7,214 bases of DNA from Gemmatimonadota bacterium (GTDB lineage: Bacteria; Gemmatimonadota; Gemmatimonadetes; Longimicrobiales; UBA6960), in NCBI GenBank assembly GCA_022564535.1, contig JADFLD010000098.1:1-7214 (forward strand). Reading direction: 5' to 3'. This document shows positions 1 to 6,668 of the stretch, in pieces (position 1 is the stretch's first letter; the number at the start of each line of letters is the position of its first letter). The notes under the pieces are model-generated. The model was not told the origin of the DNA. It saw only the letters and a list, made by a program, of their open reading frames with translations, and did no database searches. The position numbers were made by a program, and so were the translations under genes.

Positions 1-107
1 TCAAGGCGAGCGAGCGGGTGAGGTGTTTCGAACTGCGAGGGATCACTTGGACTCCTGGTTGGCTGATCGACCTTGGATCTGCCGTCGAGCGTGGCGCGCG
101 TCAAGAT

Positions 108-122
108 CGTGGCCTTGCCACG
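108..122. repeat. Short perfect inverted repeat (hairpin) upstream of the aldolase gene
   Basis: The arms CGTGGC and GCCACG pair perfectly over 6 bp around a CTT loop. A T-G and an A-T pair can extend the stem outward at 106-107 and 123-124. No T-run follows on either strand, so it does not look like an intrinsic terminator. It lies about 70 bp before the aldolase start and could be a leader structure, a protein site, or chance in GC-rich DNA. Confidence 0.35.
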
Positions 123-190
123 GTTCATTCCGATCGGGATGATCCACGGGCGGCGGCCTGCTGCAGGTGACATGACTCGAGCGTCCTACC

Positions 191-1252
191 ATGATCGATA
201 TCAGAAGCGACACCGTGACACGGCCGACTCCGGCGATGCGGGCGGCCATGGCGGGCGCGGACGTCGGAGACGACGTCTACGGGGACGACCCCACGGCCAA
301 CGAGCTCGAGCAGCGGATTGCGGAGTTGCTCGGTATGGAAGCCGCGGTCTTCGTTCCAACGGGGAGTATGTCCAACCAGATTGCGTTGCGGACGCACACT
401 GAGCCCGGCGACCTCGTTCTCATCGACCGCAACGCGCACATCATCCGGAACGAAGGGGGTGGGGGTGCCGCGATTTCGGGGGTCACCATGCGGCCGCTCG
501 ATGGGGTCAACGGAGTCTTCGGGGCGGACGACGTGCGCGAGGCGCTGGGACGCCCGCACCGCTTCAATCCGAGGACGCTGGGCCCCAGCCCGAAACTTCT
601 TTGCGTCGAGAACACACACAACGCCGGGGGTGGAACCGTATGGCCACTCGACCAACTCCGTGCTGTGTGCGCCACGGGTCGGGAATTCGGGTTGGCGCTC
701 CATCTCGACGGAGCCCGGCTCTGGCACGCTTCCGCAGCGTCCGGAGTGTCGGTCCGGGAGTACGCCGCGCGCTTCGACACCGTGAACGTGTGCTTCAGCA
801 AGGGCCTTGGCGCGCCGATCGGCTCGGCGTTGGCGGGCTCGCGAGATCTCATGAGACGCGCTCGGCGCTTCAAGCAGCAGCTCGGCGGTGGAATGCGACA
901 GGCCGGGATCATCGCGGCCGGGGCCCTGTATGCCCTGGAACACCACCGGGCCGACCTGGATCGTGACAACGAGAACGCCCGCACCTTCGCTGAAGGCCTC
1001 TCCCTCCTCGACGGCGTCTCACTCGATCTCGATGGGGTCCAGTCCAATATCGTTCGTTTTCGGGTCGGCGTGGATGCCGGCAGGTTGGCCGACGAATGCC
1101 ACGCGCGCGGCGTTCACATGCTCCCGGACGGTGCGCACAGAATGAGGGCGGTCTTCCATCGCGATGTCGACGCGGCCGACGTGGCCGAAGCGATCGCGGT
1201 CATCGAATTGGTTCTCGCCGAAAAAGCTCCGGTTGCGCAAGACGCCGTGTGA
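191..1252 (+). CDS. ltaE: Low-specificity L-threonine aldolase (PLP-dependent, GntG/LtaE family)
   Basis: A cytoplasmic PLP enzyme that cleaves L-threonine or L-allo-threonine to glycine and acetaldehyde; related family members act on other beta-hydroxy amino acids. The 353 residues match the usual length, and the N-terminus [13 protein letters not shown] is the family signature. Visible in order: GDDVYGDDP (26-34), the PLP-phosphate loop TGSMSNQIA (57-65), His83 at the position of the catalytic histidine in characterised aldolases, ENTHN (140-144), HLDGAR with the PLP-ring aspartate Asp173 and Arg176, and CFSKGLGAP with the Schiff-base lysine Lys204. LGGGMRQAG follows at 231-239, and Arg319 sits where the substrate-carboxylate arginine is expected. 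The ATG at 191 is the only possible start, because an in-frame stop lies at 173-175. It has no clear Shine-Dalgarno site, so initiation may be weak or nearly leaderless. The family is confident; the preferred stereoisomer cannot be read from the sequence. Confidence 0.95.
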   Translation: MIDIRSDTVTRPTPAMRAAMAGADVGDDVYGDDPTANELEQRIAELLGMEAAVFVPTGSMSNQIALRTHTEPGDLVLIDRNAHIIRNEGGGGAAISGVTMRPLDGVNGVFGADDVREALGRPHRFNPRTLGPSPKLLCVENTHNAGGGTVWPLDQLRAVCATGREFGLALHLDGARLWHASAASGVSVREYAARFDTVNVCFSKGLGAPIGSALAGSRDLMRRARRFKQQLGGGMRQAGIIAAGALYALEHHRADLDRDNENARTFAEGLSLLDGVSLDLDGVQSNIVRFRVGVDAGRLADECHARGVHMLPDGAHRMRAVFHRDVDAADVAEAIAVIELVLAEKAPVAQDAV

Positions 1253-1365
1253 TGCCTGGATGTGGGACGGCGAACACGCGGCTCTCGGTCTCGGGTGACT
1301 CGGAGAGAGGAGACCCTTGTGCTGCCGATGACCAGGCGAGACGATGTTGGCCTTGCTTAGGGTCT

Positions 1366-1372
1366 AGGAGGT
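1366..1372 (+). promoter_or_regulatory. Strong Shine-Dalgarno site for the S9 peptidase
   Basis: AGGAGGT lies 4 nt before a GTG codon at 1377. It fixes that GTG as the start, and the resulting N-terminus reads as a proper signal peptide. It is much stronger than anything before the upstream aldolase gene, so the peptidase is probably initiated independently even if some transcript reads through from upstream. Confidence 0.85.
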
Positions 1373-1376
1373 ACAC

Positions 1377-3392
1377 GTGCGACAACTGATCTGCGTCTTG
1401 GTCACCCTCGTGACCGTCACTCCACTCGCTGCCCAGGAGCGGCGGCCGATGACCACGGACGACGCGCTCGACATGGTCCAGGTCGGAGGCGTGCTGATGT
1501 CGCCGGACGGCAGCTGGGTTCTCTTCTCGAAGTCGGAGCTCGACTGGGACGAGAACGAGCGCAAGACCACCTGGTGGCGCGCCGCGGCCGACGGGAGTGA
1601 CGAGCCGTATCGCTTCATCGGTGAAGAGGGTGCCGCTTCTTTGCGGATCTCACCCGACGGACGTTGGCTGTCGTTCACGCGATCGGTCGACGACAAGAAT
1701 CAATTGTTCGTCATGCGTACCGACGGGGGCGAGGCGCTGAAGTTGAGCGACCACGGGACGGCGATCGGGTCGTACGCCTGGTCCGAGGACGGCTCCACGA
1801 TTTTCTTCGTCGCCGCGGACGAGCGGAGTGAAGAGGACGAGAAGGCGCACGAGGACGGTCAGGACGCCATTTTCGTCGACGAGGGGCCGAACGGTCAGAC
1901 CGCGGGGAGGTGGACGAACCTGTGGAGCCTCGACGTCGAGTCGAAGGAAGAGACTCAGCTCACGGACGAACATCACCGCATCGGCTCGTTCTCGGTATCT
2001 CCCGACGCTCGTCGGGTGCTCTTTTCGTCGCGCACGGAGAATCGGCGCAATCAGGGAAACCTCTCCGAAATCCACCTTCTGGAGATCGGGTCGGGAGAGA
2101 CGCGCCGGTTGACCGACAATCATGCTCCCGAGCGTCGCCTCGCGTGGGCACCGGACGGACAGCGGTTCGCGTATGAGGCGCCCAGCGATGATCAATGGGA
2201 CCTTCGGCTCGACAAGCTGTGGGTCATGGATGTGGATTCCGGCCGCAGGCGCCTCGTTTCGGGAGCCTTCGAAGGCAATATTCGCAGCTTCGTCTGGTCC
2301 GTGGATGGGTCGGCGATCCTCTTCAGCGGGCTCCACCGCACCGACAACAACCTCTATCGGCTAGACGTCGAGTCGGGCGCGGTGTCGCGGGTCACGAACG
2401 CCGTAGGGTCACTCGCTCCTGCGTCGTACTCACGCGACCGCTCTCGCATGGCGTACGTCGTTCAGGACTTCGACACACCGCCGGACGTGTGGGCCGGGCC
2501 GACCGACGGCTCTATGGGCGTTCAGCTTACCGATGTAAATCCCTGGATCGAGGACGAGCTCGCCCTGGCGGAAGGTCGACTCTTGAAGTGGGCGAGCCGG
2601 GACGGGACGGAGATCGAAGGTGTGGTCATGGTGCCGGCTGGTCACGACGGCGGGAAGCTTCCGTTGCTTTTGCACATTCACGGCGGACCGGCCGGGGTAT
2701 TCACCAATACGTTCTCGGCCCGCAACCACGTTTGGGCCGGCCTCGGCTACGCCCAGCTATCACCGAATGTGCGAGGCAGCTCCGGCTACACGGACGCCCT
2801 GCTCCGGGGCAACATGGGCGACATCGGAGGAGGGGACTACTGGGACCTCATGACCGGTGTCGACGAGGTCGTGCGGCTCGGCCTCGCCGACGCCGACCAG
2901 CTCGGCGTGCGTGGGTGGAGCTACGGCGGAATCCTGGGCGGGTGGACGATCACACAGACCGAACGGTTCAAGGGAGCTTCGGTCGGGGCGATGGTGTCGG
3001 ATTGGACCTCCGAGTACGGCCCCGGCTTCAACTACGACGTCGCGCTCTGGTACATCGGCGAGACGCCGTGGGAGAACCCCGAGGAGTGGCGGGCGCGCTC
3101 TGCGCTCAGTCATGTCGCGAACGTCACGACGCCCACATTGATTCTGCACGGTATGAACGACCGAACCGACACCGAGGCCCAGAGCATGATGTTCTTCCAG
3201 GCGCTCAAGGATCAGGGGAAGACCGCCCGTTACATCCGCTTCCCACGTGAGCCGCACGGCTTCCGGGAACCGCGCCACCAGCGCATCCGCGACGTCGAGG
3301 AGATCCGCTGGATTCAGAAGTACGTCCGGGGCATCGAGTGGGAGCCGTGGGAGCGCCCGACGGACACCGAGCCGAAGATCATCTCCCAATGA
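1377..3392 (+). CDS. Secreted S9 family peptidase (prolyl oligopeptidase family, S9C/acylaminoacyl-peptidase-like)
   Basis: An exported serine peptidase that should trim peptides or blocked N-terminal residues in the periplasm or outside the cell. Residues 1-20 (MRQLICVLVTLVTVTPLAAQ) form a signal peptide, with cleavage likely around 18-20. Residues 25 to about 390 are a WD40-like beta-propeller with repeated SPDG-type turns (42-45, 92-95, 208-210, 258-261). Residues about 400-655 are the alpha/beta-hydrolase domain: HIHGGP oxyanion motif at 433-438, nucleophile Ser515 in GWSYGG, Asp595 in HGMNDR, and His627 in EPHGF. All three catalytic residues are present, so it should be active. At 671 residues it has the normal length for an S9C enzyme. 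A very acidic insertion in the propeller (about 149-170, rich in D and E) is of a kind seen in other exported S9 enzymes. It uses a GTG start, and its stop overlaps the start of msrA. The exact specificity (dipeptidyl versus acylaminoacyl) is not resolvable here. Confidence 0.93.
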   Translation: MRQLICVLVTLVTVTPLAAQERRPMTTDDALDMVQVGGVLMSPDGSWVLFSKSELDWDENERKTTWWRAAADGSDEPYRFIGEEGAASLRISPDGRWLSFTRSVDDKNQLFVMRTDGGEALKLSDHGTAIGSYAWSEDGSTIFFVAADERSEEDEKAHEDGQDAIFVDEGPNGQTAGRWTNLWSLDVESKEETQLTDEHHRIGSFSVSPDARRVLFSSRTENRRNQGNLSEIHLLEIGSGETRRLTDNHAPERRLAWAPDGQRFAYEAPSDDQWDLRLDKLWVMDVDSGRRRLVSGAFEGNIRSFVWSVDGSAILFSGLHRTDNNLYRLDVESGAVSRVTNAVGSLAPASYSRDRSRMAYVVQDFDTPPDVWAGPTDGSMGVQLTDVNPWIEDELALAEGRLLKWASRDGTEIEGVVMVPAGHDGGKLPLLLHIHGGPAGVFTNTFSARNHVWAGLGYAQLSPNVRGSSGYTDALLRGNMGDIGGGDYWDLMTGVDEVVRLGLADADQLGVRGWSYGGILGGWTITQTERFKGASVGAMVSDWTSEYGPGFNYDVALWYIGETPWENPEEWRARSALSHVANVTTPTLILHGMNDRTDTEAQSMMFFQALKDQGKTARYIRFPREPHGFREPRHQRIRDVEEIRWIQKYVRGIEWEPWERPTDTEPKIISQ

Positions 3393-3934
3393 CCCCGTAC
3401 CAGAGCGCCACACTCGGTGGCGGCTGCTTCTGGTGCCTCGAGGCGGTGTTCGAGTTGGTCGAGGGCGTGAAGTCCGTGCGGTCCGGGTACGCCGGCGGGC
3501 ACGTGGCCGAGCCGTCGTACGAAGCCGTATGCACGGGTTCGACCGGCCACGCTGAGGTCATCCAGGTCGATTTCGATTCCGACGTCGTCAGCTACGCCGA
3601 GTTGCTCGAGATCTTCTTCGGCGTTCACGACCCCACGACGCTCAATCGCCAAGGGGGCGACGTCGGAAGCCAATACCGGTCGGCGATTTTCACGCATTCC
3701 GACGAACAGGCAGCGACCGCGCGCAATGTGCTCGAGACGATCGATGCCGACGGGCCATGGGACGATCCGATCGTGACCGAAGTCGTTCCCCTGGAAGGGT
3801 TCTACTTGGCCGGGGACTACCATGAAGCGTACTTCAGGCGGAACGGAAATCAGCCGTACTGCCAGGTGGTGATCGCACCTAAGGTCGCAAAGTTCCGAAA
3901 GCGTTTTGCGCACAAGCTGACGGCGTCTCGGTAG
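3389..3934 (+). CDS. msrA: Peptide-methionine (S)-S-oxide reductase MsrA
   Basis: Reduces methionine-S-sulfoxide, free or in protein, back to methionine, normally recycled by thioredoxin. The 181-residue protein has the catalytic motif GGCFWC at 11-16, with nucleophile Cys13 and the Phe14/Trp15 pair that holds the sulfoxide methyl group. GYAGG (33-37), STGHAEVIQV (51-60), GSQYRSAIF (93-101), DYHEAYF (143-149) and QPYCQVVIAPKVAKF (155-169) follow, all standard MsrA landmarks. Cys16, Cys48 and Cys158 are the other cysteines; Cys158 or Cys16 could resolve the disulfide, since the paired C-terminal cysteines of the E. coli enzyme are not seen. No signal peptide is present, so it is cytoplasmic. 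The start ATG at 3389 shares ATGA with the upstream stop, indicating translational coupling. An in-frame GTG at 3338 would add 17 residues of non-family sequence inside the peptidase gene and is rejected. No terminator was seen directly after it. Confidence 0.96.
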   Translation: MTPYQSATLGGGCFWCLEAVFELVEGVKSVRSGYAGGHVAEPSYEAVCTGSTGHAEVIQVDFDSDVVSYAELLEIFFGVHDPTTLNRQGGDVGSQYRSAIFTHSDEQAATARNVLETIDADGPWDDPIVTEVVPLEGFYLAGDYHEAYFRRNGNQPYCQVVIAPKVAKFRKRFAHKLTASR

Positions 3935-4005
3935 CGTCAAACAAGCGTCAATGTGGCGGCGCCTATTGTATCGGCGGCTGCTCGATGTTCTTCTTCTCAG
4001 GGGGG

Positions 4006-4033
4006 GGAACTTCCGCGCGTTGCGCGGTATAAG
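4006..4033 (+). promoter_or_regulatory. Possible promoter with palindromic spacer (ECF-like -35, TATAAG -10)
   Basis: GGAACTT (4006-4012) matches the -35 element known for sigma-E-type ECF sigma factors, and TATAAG (4028-4033) resembles a -10 box. The 15-nt spacer (4013-4027) is itself a perfect hairpin, CCGCGC-GTT-GCGCGG. A -10 of TATAAG is more typical of housekeeping sigma factors than of sigma-E, so the assignment mixes two consensus types. The position, about 40 bp before a strong ribosome binding site and in an intergenic gap, is reasonable. This is inference from motif and placement only. Confidence 0.35.
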
Positions 4034-4060
4034 GCGCTCCAAGCCGCATCCCGCCCCCCC

Positions 4061-4067
4061 AAGGAGG
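4061..4067 (+). promoter_or_regulatory. Near-perfect Shine-Dalgarno site for the double-HTH protein
   Basis: AAGGAGG (extending to GAG at 4069) sits 6 nt before the ATG at 4074. It decides the start: the frame is open back to a start at 3951, but that extension has no such site and reads as low-complexity arginine- and leucine-rich sequence. The site directly abuts a run of seven C, which may keep it in or near a structured leader. Confidence 0.88.
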
Positions 4068-4073
4068 AGTGAT

Positions 4074-4499
4074 ATGCCCAAGCCCGACGGCGCTCTGGTC
4101 GTCAAGTGGCGAGAACTGGCCGAGGATGGATTTCTCTACGCCGAGATTTCACGAATGCACCCGGAATTCTCGGTTGACCAGGTTCGCCACTATTGTCTCG
4201 GTCACACGGGCCGAAAGCTTGGCGGACCCATACAGCGCGTTGATCGCTGGTATGGGTCGAACGTCTGGCTCCGCGGTGAGAATTCGCCGCATGCTGAGCT
4301 GACTGTCAAGCAAGCACAGCGGGTTTTGGACGATTGGGACGAAAAGGCCGATCGTTGGAAGGTGTCCGGAGCCGCATGGGCGAGGAAGTTCGGTGTGTCC
4401 CCGAGCACGATCTACATGCTGCGCCGAGGTGAGACCTGGAAGCACCTCGAGCACTCGAACCAGGGCCGGAAACCCAAGAAGCGCAAGAAGCGGTCTTGA
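4074..4499 (+). CDS. Small DNA-binding protein with two helix-turn-helix-like units (HNH-associated HTH module, no nuclease)
   Basis: No gene name is recognised. The 141-residue protein probably binds DNA. Residues 67-125 begin with GENSPHAELTVKQ and end with SPSTIYMLRRGETWKHL. This is the pattern (G-x-N-x-x-A-x-LT ... FGVS-x-STI ... RG-x-TWKH) of the helix-turn-helix segment that commonly follows HNH nucleases in phage and mobile proteins. The second HTH is about residues 98-120. Residues about 9-50 look like a related first unit (KWRELAEDGFLYAEISRMHP then VDQVRHYCLGHTGRKL), sharing the G-x-T-x-x-x-L ending. No HNH motif is present. The C-terminus (131-141) is a lysine- and arginine-rich tail that could contact nucleic acid. 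Third codon positions look less GC-rich than in the neighbouring metabolic genes, a weak hint of a different history. It has its own leader and a good terminator, so it is probably monocistronic. It could be a regulator or a domesticated remnant of a homing-type protein. Confidence 0.8.
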   Translation: MPKPDGALVVKWRELAEDGFLYAEISRMHPEFSVDQVRHYCLGHTGRKLGGPIQRVDRWYGSNVWLRGENSPHAELTVKQAQRVLDDWDEKADRWKVSGAAWARKFGVSPSTIYMLRRGETWKHLEHSNQGRKPKKRKKRS

Positions 4500-4518
4500 C
4501 CGAATTCTGAGTCGCAGG

Positions 4519-4560
4519 AAGGCCTCGACCCACCGCCGTGGCTCGGGGCCTTTTCGCTTT
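4519..4560 (+). terminator. Rho-independent terminator after the double-HTH gene
   Basis: AAGGCCTCGACCCAC (4519-4533) pairs with GTGGCTCGGGGCCTT (4538-4552) around a 4-nt loop, giving a 15-position stem with one mismatch and one G-U pair. TTTTCGCTTTT overlaps and follows the 3' arm. It starts 19 nt after the stop at 4499. On the minus strand no T-run follows the stem, so it serves mainly the plus-strand gene, although the hairpin could also slow convergent transcripts. Confidence 0.88.
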
Positions 4561-4575
4561 TAAGAACCTCGCGTT

Positions 4576-4893
4576 TCAGCCTTCGTGTTTTCTGTCGCGC
4601 TCCCCGGGAAGCTCGGGTGGGGGAAGGCGCACGGGCGGTGGAGTGAGTGGGAGCGCGCCGTCGAGCAACTTCTCGGTGAAGTCCAGCCGCGCGTCCATGT
4701 TTCGAAGGTGCTTGTGGAGCTCCGCGACTTCCGAGCGCAGGGCATCGCGTTCCGCGGCTTCCAGATTCTGCTGCGGGAGCGGGCCGGCATCGACCTTCTT
4801 GAGGAGCCATTGAGCGAGGAGCGTCCCCGCCGATCCGATCGCCCCTCCACTCACGAACACGGCTGCGATCCCGACCCAGATCTCTGGACCCAT
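4576..4893 (-). CDS. Small single-pass membrane protein with coiled coil (PspB-like layout)
   Basis: This 105-residue protein starts with a hydrophobic helix (about residues 5-31, IWVGIAAVFVSGGAIG and onward) ending in the basic pair KK at 32-33. A charged amphipathic stretch from 43 to 77 follows, ending HLRNMDARLDFTEKLLDG, and then a proline-rich tail (82-96). One N-terminal membrane helix followed by a short cytoplasmic coiled coil is the layout of phage-shock-protein B, and the RLDFTEKLL segment resembles PspB-like proteins. PspB itself is shorter and no pspA or pspC is nearby, so this is a resemblance, not an assignment. The ATG at 4893 is preceded by GAGGAAGG (plus-strand 4900-4907) at 6 nt. 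It is convergent with the HTH gene and separated from it by the terminator. It lies downstream of the TPR gene on the same strand after 165 bp, so it may have its own promoter. Confidence 0.78.
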   Translation of the reverse strand: MGPEIWVGIAAVFVSGGAIGSAGTLLAQWLLKKVDAGPLPQQNLEAAERDALRSEVAELHKHLRNMDARLDFTEKLLDGALPLTPPPVRLPPPELPGERDRKHEG

Positions 4894-5058
4894 TGATGAC
4901 CTTCCTCTGCGGGGCTTGACTCCCGTCGCGGGCGTGCATGATTCGGACGGGTCTCCAGGTGTCGAAGTTTCGCGCTTGGCTGCGCGTCACGGTAGTGCGT
5001 GGGGCATGGATGCGAATTACCCCGACGGGCGGGGAGGGCCAACCGAGCGGCAGAACGT

Positions 5059-6591
5059 CTATTGCCCGCCCCCGCGTATGTCGTCCAGCCTCGCCTGAGC
5101 GTCCGCCGCGGTCGAGCTCCGATCGAGTGCGCGTGCGGACGCGATCAGCCCTTCGAGGGAGGGTACGCGGTCGGGCGTGAAGTCGAGCGCCCTGCGGAAA
5201 GCCGCGAGCGCCTGCAGGTGATTCCCGAGCTCGCTGGCGACCTCGCCCAGCAGCTCATGTGGAGGTTTCAAGCTCGCAGGCGGACCGAACTCGAAGGGCA
5301 GGCCTTCCTCGATCTCGACCGCTTCTGCCAGTAGAGCCATCGCTCTCGTGCCATCGCCGGCGTCGAGTGCGAGCAACGCCTCGAGTTCCTTCTGAGCGAT
5401 TTGGAGCCTGGGAGCCGCATCGGATCCGTTGTCACGCCTCAGCATGTCGAGCACAGCTGTGGACGTCACCCTGTCCCCCATCTTGATCGCGGCGAACGCG
5501 GTTATGAAGTGATACCCGGGCTGATCGACGTCCGCTGCCAGGCGCTCGGCTGCGGCCCAGTCCCTCGTGTCGAGTACGTGACGCGCGCGCATGTTCACGA
5601 AGTACGCGACCTCTCCGCCGGTCGCCGAGCCGCTGGCGACGTGCTTGCGGCATTCCGTCATCCCCCTCTCTGCGCGGTCTGTCTCGTCGCGCATCAGCCA
5701 GCCGTAGTGCAGCCAGGACGTGTAGTGTCCGCACACGTTCGGGGTGCGTCCGAGCTCCGCGAGGCGGGCGTTTTGCACGTCTCGGGCCCGGATGTTCGCG
5801 GTCACGACGTCCTCCCACATGCCCAGGGCCACGAAGATGTGCGACGTCATGTGCTGAGCATGACCCGCATCCGGGGCGATCGCCGAGTACGCGCGCGCGG
5901 CCGTGAGGGCCAGAGGCGCGTGTACGGGATCGTCGAAGGAGTGGATCATGTAGTGGACGGCCCCCGGGTGGTTCGGGTTTGCCCGGAACACGGGCTCGGC
6001 CGCTGCCGCTGCCTTCATGTAGGTCGCGAAGTCCCGCTCACCGTCCGTGCTTCCCAAGATCGCCAGAGCGTGGAAGGCCCTCGCCTCGAGATCGTTGGGG
6101 TAGGCAGCGGCCAGGCGTCCCATGGCGCCCATGTACGCGACGTCCCGCTCCCTCTTCGATTCGACGTTCGATTCGAATCCATACAGGATGTCGATGGCCG
6201 CGAGGTAGGCTGCCTCCCGTTCCGTCGAGGCCTTGGCCTGACGCGCTGCCGCCGTCGGAGCGTAGCGCGACAGCGCGGCGATCGCCGCCGCCTTGTCTTG
6301 CTGGCGCCAGAGCGGATGGTTGTACGTCATCGCCTCCCCCCAGTACGCGAGCGCGAAGTCTGCGTCGATCTCCTGGGCCGCCCGGAACGCGGTTGCGGCG
6401 TCCTCGAACTCGAAGGAGTGCATCAACAACACCCCCTCGATGAACGTGCGCTGGGCCTCGGCGTTCCCCGAGTTGGCGAACGAAATCGTACCGAGGCGCC
6501 GTTCCTGAATCGGCCCATCGACCGGGATGAGGGCGGCTCCGGCGATGGCGGAGACGGTGATGGCGACGATGCTGGCGATACGGCGTTTCAT
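5059..6591 (-). CDS. Exported tetratricopeptide-repeat protein with conserved histidine motifs
   Basis: The 510-residue protein opens with MKRR and a hydrophobic stretch (about 5-24), a signal peptide or anchor without a sharp cleavage motif, so it probably works in the periplasm. TPR-like helical pairs are seen at about 44-80 (IEGVLLMHSFEFEDAATAFR), 160-195, 325-355, 400-430 and 445-490. The last reads GNHLQALAAFRRALDFTPD, a typical TPR helix pair. The centre is unusual for a plain TPR scaffold: HPGAVHYMIHSFDDPVHAP (208-226), DAGHAQHMTSHIFVALGMW (241-259) and HYTSWLHYGW (289-298). This arrangement recurs in a family of TPR proteins in Acidobacteria, Bacteroidota and relatives, whose function I cannot name. 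The ATG at 6591 has TAGGAAGG (plus-strand 6597-6604) 5 nt upstream. The gene is divergent from rtcB. A scaffolding or hydrolase-accessory role is possible but unproven. Confidence 0.88.
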   Translation of the reverse strand: MKRRIASIVAITVSAIAGAALIPVDGPIQERRLGTISFANSGNAEAQRTFIEGVLLMHSFEFEDAATAFRAAQEIDADFALAYWGEAMTYNHPLWRQQDKAAAIAALSRYAPTAAARQAKASTEREAAYLAAIDILYGFESNVESKRERDVAYMGAMGRLAAAYPNDLEARAFHALAILGSTDGERDFATYMKAAAAAEPVFRANPNHPGAVHYMIHSFDDPVHAPLALTAARAYSAIAPDAGHAQHMTSHIFVALGMWEDVVTANIRARDVQNARLAELGRTPNVCGHYTSWLHYGWLMRDETDRAERGMTECRKHVASGSATGGEVAYFVNMRARHVLDTRDWAAAERLAADVDQPGYHFITAFAAIKMGDRVTSTAVLDMLRRDNGSDAAPRLQIAQKELEALLALDAGDGTRAMALLAEAVEIEEGLPFEFGPPASLKPPHELLGEVASELGNHLQALAAFRRALDFTPDRVPSLEGLIASARALDRSSTAADAQARLDDIRGGGQ

Positions 6592-6668
6592 GCGGGCCTT
6601 CCTACGAGGGCGGGGAGGATGTACGGGTACAGGGCCGGACGGGCTCGCCGCAAGTGTCGAGGATAGAG
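6592..6668. promoter_or_regulatory. Divergent intergenic region between the TPR gene and rtcB
   Basis: These 77 bp must hold the starts of both divergent genes. The ribosome binding sites are visible: CCTTCCTA at 6597-6604 (read as TAGGAAGG on the minus strand) and GAGGA at 6659-6663, 5 nt before the rtcB ATG. I could not find a convincing -35/-10 pair in either direction, and there is no RtcR-type enhancer context to read. The promoters may lie partly inside the coding starts. Confidence 0.5.

Noticed and set aside
1..21. Possible C-terminal tail of a plus-strand gene entering from the left (six codons then TGA at 19-21)
   Set aside because: Six residues cannot be tied to any protein, and the other frames are equally possible.
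125..946. A 273-codon minus-strand open frame across the aldolase gene
   Set aside because: The plus strand encodes a full-length threonine aldolase with all active-site residues. The minus frame has no family features and is a GC-driven shadow.
1285..1318. GGTCTC...GAGACC inverted repeat between the aldolase and peptidase genes
   Set aside because: It has a 6-bp stem with a loop of about 17 nt and no T-run. It is too weak to call a terminator or operator.
2195..3250. A 351-codon plus-strand open frame inside the S9 peptidase gene
   Set aside because: It is extremely rich in Arg and Gly in a shifted frame, while the main frame holds the catalytic Ser, Asp and His. There is no sign of a frameshift or a fusion.
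3951..4073. N-terminal extension of the double-HTH protein from an earlier start at 3951
   Set aside because: The extension reads as Arg/Leu-rich noise and crosses the G8 and C7 tracts. A near-perfect Shine-Dalgarno site points to the ATG at 4074.
4990..5058. Possible terminator after the TPR gene (CCCCG/CGGGG inverted repeat near 5019-5033)
   Set aside because: The stem is only 5 bp and no T-run follows it on the minus strand, so it cannot be supported as an intrinsic terminator.
5401..6666. A 421-codon plus-strand open frame opposite the TPR gene
   Set aside because: It is arginine-, glycine- and valine-rich with no recognisable domain, as expected for the antisense of a GC-rich gene. The opposite strand encodes a clear signal sequence and TPR motifs with a good ribosome binding site.
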